A stretch of DNA of 62,059 bases from an uncultured Rickettsiaceae bacterium (GTDB taxonomy: Bacteria; Pseudomonadota; Alphaproteobacteria; Rickettsiales; Rickettsiaceae), in contig CAJQOD010000027.1 of assembly GCA_905479865.1 (NCBI GenBank), forward strand, positions 1 to 62,059, given 5' to 3'. Each line of letters starts with the position of its first letter. Position 1 is the stretch's first letter. The translations under genes were made by a program, and so were the position numbers. Positions 58,709 through 62,059 of the stretch are shown here, in pieces. A model generated the notes under the pieces. That model was not told where the DNA came from. It searched no databases and saw nothing but the letters and a program-made list of their open reading frames with translations.

Positions 58709-61045
58709 TTAGAAATTCATCTTTATCTTCAGCGTTCCTTGCTGGCCAACATATTTGTTTGCCAAACGTACATCATAGCTGATTCCATATTCCATCATAT
58801 CATTGCTTTTTGCGTTAACACCAACACCAAGATTCACAATGGTTCTTGAAACTTTTGACGTTCTTGGAATCAAACTTGGACCGGTACTACCCTCTTGCCT
58901 GATGTCTACCTTCAGTGATTTACCCTTTACGTCATAACGAACATTACCGTGTACTTCCGGAACAAACAGCCAATCATTATATGCATAAGCACCACTAATT
59001 TTAGCACCTAGAATTGCCTCAATTCTGTCTACCACTTGTCTTTTGACCAACAAATTCTGATTTACAGTGCCGGTTTCCTTGTATTTAATGCTATTCATAC
59101 GATTATATTCAAAACCGAAAGTTGGAGTCAATAACACTCCTCTACCAATTTTATGATTATAACCAACCAGAATTTCACTACCCCAGGCATCCGCAGTATA
59201 ATTAGCACTGGCAATAGCTGTTCTTGCAAACTCGCGTCTAATCTCACGATTCCTGATTTTCGAACGTGAAATCGATGCTACACCTTGCACGAACCATTTA
59301 TCACTTATCTGATATACTCCATATAATGATCCAACATAAGTATTAGCTTTTGTTTTATCACCAGTATTTAAATGCTTATGTTTTACGTCAGTCTTAATCG
59401 CACTGAAGGCAATACCGACTGTAATATTATCATTAAGCAACGTGTCAGCACCAATCACTGCTCCATAATATCCGGCTCTATAACCTGGAGTTGTACCCCT
59501 GACTCTTTGTATAGTATGACCGTAAAACGGACTTACCCAAGAGCCATGTCGCAGAGCGGTATCACCGGCTGTAACACCGCTAATTCCTGCTGAAGCTTCG
59601 TCAATCACTATTGGCAAAGCAACAAACCCACCTGCTCTATTTGATATGGATTGAGTAGCATTCTCGTAAGCGCGCCCTACCGGAGTGGTAGCCAGTGCCA
59701 GCGCATCTGCATTTGCTAGTCTGTCGAGCGCATTTGATGCTGCTTCTCCACCCTCAGAAGCTGCGATATTTGTTAATTCAGTAACTAAATCAGGTGTCAC
59801 TAGAGGTAAATTTTCATTACCATCAGTCTCTTCTTCTAACACTTCTTCAGGATTATCAACTAAAACACGTGTTAATATTCCATCAGCATGACTCCACACA
59901 ACAAATGGATTTTGCGGTGGATTCAAAGCAACATTTCCATTATCACTTAAGGTGAATGTTCCACCTCCATCTCCCTCTACAAATAAATCATAATTTTCCG
60001 GCTCTCCTTCTAATGGAAGAGGTACTTGAGCTTCCGTAAGATTAATAATGATGCCAGTAACATTTGTTACCATATCAAAATTTCCGCTGGTCTGTTCAAA
60101 ATGCCCAATAATTTTATCTTCACCACTAAGGCTGAGCAACGTGTTAATTGTTATTTTGCCTGCAACATCGTTTTGTACATTTCCAGAATGGAATGGTGTA
60201 TTACTGTTGAGAGTAAAAATTGTATTACTCAGGTGGATGGTCTCAAAATCAGTACTAACTAACTTTATGTTATTATCTACATTAATATTTAAGCCACCCA
60301 AATATATCTCACGACTATATACATCAGAACGCAAAGTAGCTGTTTTTGTCGGATCGTTAGACGAAAAAGTGACTTTATCTAATGGCAATACAGCCGTTCC
60401 TATAGACTGATGAATTGTCGTATCACCCTCAAATATCAAGCCGCCAGTACCACCAAAATCAGTAGTCACTGGAGCATCGAGAGTTGCACCATCAGTGAAT
60501 GTAGCCTTAGCATTTTCATCTATGTCTAAAAATCGCATTTCATTTGCAGTAACATCTCCGCTAAAAACAGGCTGTGCGCTAACAAAAATTTGTATCTTCC
60601 CATTAACCTGAACATTACCATTAAAAAAGGGATTGGATACACTACTCATTCTTAAATTTTCAGCAACTTGAACATTACCGTTAAAGGTAGGTGTGCCAGA
60701 CTCAATTCTTAAGCCTTTACCAGTTTGAACATTACCATTAAAAATAGGCTGAGCTGTTCCTCGAACCCTAATCTCTGTGCTACTTATAACATTATTATTA
60801 AAAACAGGTGCGGAACTATCATAAATGTCTATTCTTGGGGTACTGTTTGTAACAGTATCTTGAAAAACAGTTGTAGAAGTACCGTGAATGTTTAGGCCAT
60901 CACAAACGATTGCCCCACCTACAACACTAACATCATCATTATAATCACAAAGCGCAGCACTAGCACTATGGCTTCCAGCTAGAATAGTTGTTGCAATTAA
61001 AGAGTTTGAGAGTAATTTTTTAACAAAATATTTTTTTCTGGTCAT
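58709..61045 (-). CDS. Autotransporter with short beta-solenoid passenger
   Basis: A 778-residue type V secreted protein. A signal peptide (about residues 1-30, ending SASAALC) precedes a passenger with five or so repeats of about 20 residues, each centred on PxFNGNV (APVFNNNV, QPIFNGNV, TPTFNGNV, NPFFNGNV, QPVFSGDV), consistent with one beta-helix rung each. The C-terminal 270 residues form the translocator barrel, from HGSWVSPFYGH to the terminal Phe of LKIKMNF. The barrel resembles that of Rickettsia surface-cell antigens. The ATG is preceded by aagga. It is convergent with holA and stands alone. The function is unknown; surface adhesion is inference. Confidence 0.85.
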   Translation of the reverse strand: MTRKKYFVKKLLSNSLIATTILAGSHSASAALCDYNDDVSVVGGAIVCDGLNIHGTSTTVFQDTVTNSTPRIDIYDSSAPVFNNNVISSTEIRVRGTAQPIFNGNVQTGKGLRIESGTPTFNGNVQVAENLRMSSVSNPFFNGNVQVNGKIQIFVSAQPVFSGDVTANEMRFLDIDENAKATFTDGATLDAPVTTDFGGTGGLIFEGDTTIHQSIGTAVLPLDKVTFSSNDPTKTATLRSDVYSREIYLGGLNINVDNNIKLVSTDFETIHLSNTIFTLNSNTPFHSGNVQNDVAGKITINTLLSLSGEDKIIGHFEQTSGNFDMVTNVTGIIINLTEAQVPLPLEGEPENYDLFVEGDGGGTFTLSDNGNVALNPPQNPFVVWSHADGILTRVLVDNPEEVLEEETDGNENLPLVTPDLVTELTNIAASEGGEAASNALDRLANADALALATTPVGRAYENATQSISNRAGGFVALPIVIDEASAGISGVTAGDTALRHGSWVSPFYGHTIQRVRGTTPGYRAGYYGAVIGADTLLNDNITVGIAFSAIKTDVKHKHLNTGDKTKANTYVGSLYGVYQISDKWFVQGVASISRSKIRNREIRREFARTAIASANYTADAWGSEILVGYNHKIGRGVLLTPTFGFEYNRMNSIKYKETGTVNQNLLVKRQVVDRIEAILGAKISGAYAYNDWLFVPEVHGNVRYDVKGKSLKVDIRQEGSTGPSLIPRTSKVSRTIVNLGVGVNAKSNDMMEYGISYDVRLANKYVGQQGTLKIKMNF

Positions 61046-61280
61046 CGACTATTCCTTTCATTAAATACAAAGCTATACTTAATAAGAGTAACCGATCTAT
61101 TCTTATACAATAATTAATAAATCAATAATTAATAAATAAAATTCCTGACATGTGTTATTTAGATATAGGTTTCTGACCGCCTAACTTGCGAGCTATATAA
61201 AAAGAAGATATGATACAGGATGTAGTATAATTTTGTTATTTTCTACGCTAACTCATCAAATAATGTAAAGCTGTTTTAAT

Positions 61281-62059
61281 ATGCCAGAACTCGACCCTGT
61301 ATTACTTGCACGTATACAATTTGCATTTACCATTAGTTTTCACATTATATTTCCATCCTTTACAATTGGTCTAGCGAGCTGGCTGGCTGTGGTTGAGTGG
61401 CGCTGGCTGAAGACTGGAAATAAGATATACCAGGAAATCTACCGTATGTGGATCAAGATTTTTGCCGTTTGTTTTGGCCTTGGAGTGGTATCCGGCGTGG
61501 TAATGTCTTATCAATTTGGTACAAACTGGTCGGTATTTTCAGATAAAGTAGGCAATGTCATCGGACCGTTACTTGGCTATGAGGTACTAACTGCTTTCTT
61601 CCTGGAAGCCTCTTTCCTTGGTATTATGCTATTTGGCTGGGGGCGGGTCAGCAAGCACATGCATTTTGCTGCAACCTGTATTGTAGCAGTCGGTACATTT
61701 ATTTCCACCTTCTGGATCATCTCGGCTAATAGCTGGATGCAAACACCGCAAGGCTTTGAAATTGGAACAGATGGATTGCTCTACCCGACAAGCTGGCTGG
61801 AAATTATCTTTAATCCTTCATTTCCTTATCGCCTGGCTCACATGGTAACAGCTGCGTATCTTACTACGGCTTTTGTAGTTGGCGGTATCGGGTCTTATTA
61901 TTTATTCCGCAAAGTTCACGTGCCTCACGCACGCATTATGCTCGGTATGGCGATGTTGATGGCAGTGTTTGTTGCGCCTCTGCAGCTTTTTATTGGTGAT
62001 GCACATGGCTTGAATACTCTGGAACATCAACCGCGTAAAATAGCAGCTATGGAAGGTAT
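61281..62059 (+). CDS. cydA: Cytochrome bd ubiquinol oxidase subunit I (partial, cut by window edge)
   Basis: The frame opens at the ATG 61281 and runs off the right end (259 codons). It begins MPELDPVLLARIQFAFTISF with His21, the heme b595 ligand position, and shows SYQFGTNWSVFSDKVGNVIG, LGYEVLTAFFLEASFLGIML and SANSWMQTPQGFE, all CydA blocks. The enzyme is a quinol oxidase with high oxygen affinity; cydB would be expected just outside the window. The 61046-61280 gap is a divergent promoter region with nothing else I can name. Confidence 0.93.
   Translation, partial: MPELDPVLLARIQFAFTISFHIIFPSFTIGLASWLAVVEWRWLKTGNKIYQEIYRMWIKIFAVCFGLGVVSGVVMSYQFGTNWSVFSDKVGNVIGPLLGYEVLTAFFLEASFLGIMLFGWGRVSKHMHFAATCIVAVGTFISTFWIISANSWMQTPQGFEIGTDGLLYPTSWLEIIFNPSFPYRLAHMVTAAYLTTAFVVGGIGSYYLFRKVHVPHARIMLGMAMLMAVFVAPLQLFIGDAHGLNTLEHQPRKIAAMEG

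Overview
The window reads as a piece of an AT-rich alphaproteobacterial chromosome from the order Rickettsiales. The evidence is a set of family-level markers: a circularly permuted two-piece tmRNA, SspB-alpha, PopZ, the mitochondrial-type complex I accessory protein NDUFA12, a small CHCC zinc-finger protein, a dgt-argS-SPOR gene order, a DUF2748-like gene, a large autotransporter and several eukaryote-like or effector-like proteins without signal peptides. I favour a Rickettsiaceae-like endosymbiont; the genus cannot be decided from sequence reading alone. No rRNA operon, prophage or CRISPR array is visible.

Layout. 1-786: the 3' end of an IS256-type transposase, the stump of an interrupted gene and palindromic repeats. 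787-7714 (minus): a trifunctional MFS/PlsC/acyl-ACP synthetase, a secreted ankyrin protein, PopZ and TolC. 7948-9273: an orphan helical protein. 9664-15190 (minus): cysQ-folD-murA and cmk-rpsA, then tRNA-Val(GAC). 15533-19051 (minus): a 1172-residue protein with a phosphoinositide-kinase-like active-site signature. 19343-25777: dnaN and dnaA facing a divergent sdhE-mfd pair. 25832-28477: alaS. 28654-31829: a three-gene overlapping operon whose first two products have PilM/PilN- and PilO-like architecture. 31887-35703 (minus): SPOR protein, argS, dgt, with erpA divergent. 36324-38171: plsC and trpS. 38474-40560 (minus): ssrA (tmRNA)-sspB-rnhA-NDUFA12-mlaD. 40756-42439 (minus): a deformylase homologue with broken metal ligands and an MscS-type channel. 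42638-48999: tRNA-Phe, a small zinc-finger protein, a ProP-like carrier, mutL, lipB, a DUF218 protein and a frameshifted DUF2748-like gene. 49000-50634: an island with one leucine-rich-repeat gene between two inverted copies of a palindromic element. 50635-54865 (minus): phaC, trmFO and an MFS-like membrane protein. 55112-58683: RNase E/G, lptE, holA. 58709-61045 (minus): autotransporter. 61281-end: cydA, cut by the window edge.

How the genes work together. Most are core housekeeping genes: replication (dnaA, dnaN, holA), repair (mfd, mutL), translation (alaS, argS, trpS, rpsA, two tRNAs, ssrA), envelope (murA, tolC, mlaD, lptE, plsC, aas) and respiration (sdhE, erpA, NDUFA12, cydA). The accessory content that could face a host is the kinase-like protein, the LRR protein, the ankyrin protein, the two orphan helical proteins and the autotransporter. 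Observations most worth following are the kinase signature and the frame-changing 16-bp duplication at the end of that gene, the direct neighbourhood of ssrA with its own adaptor gene sspB, the LRR gene framed by inverted palindromic elements, the PilMNO-like operon, and the deformylase homologue lacking two metal ligands.
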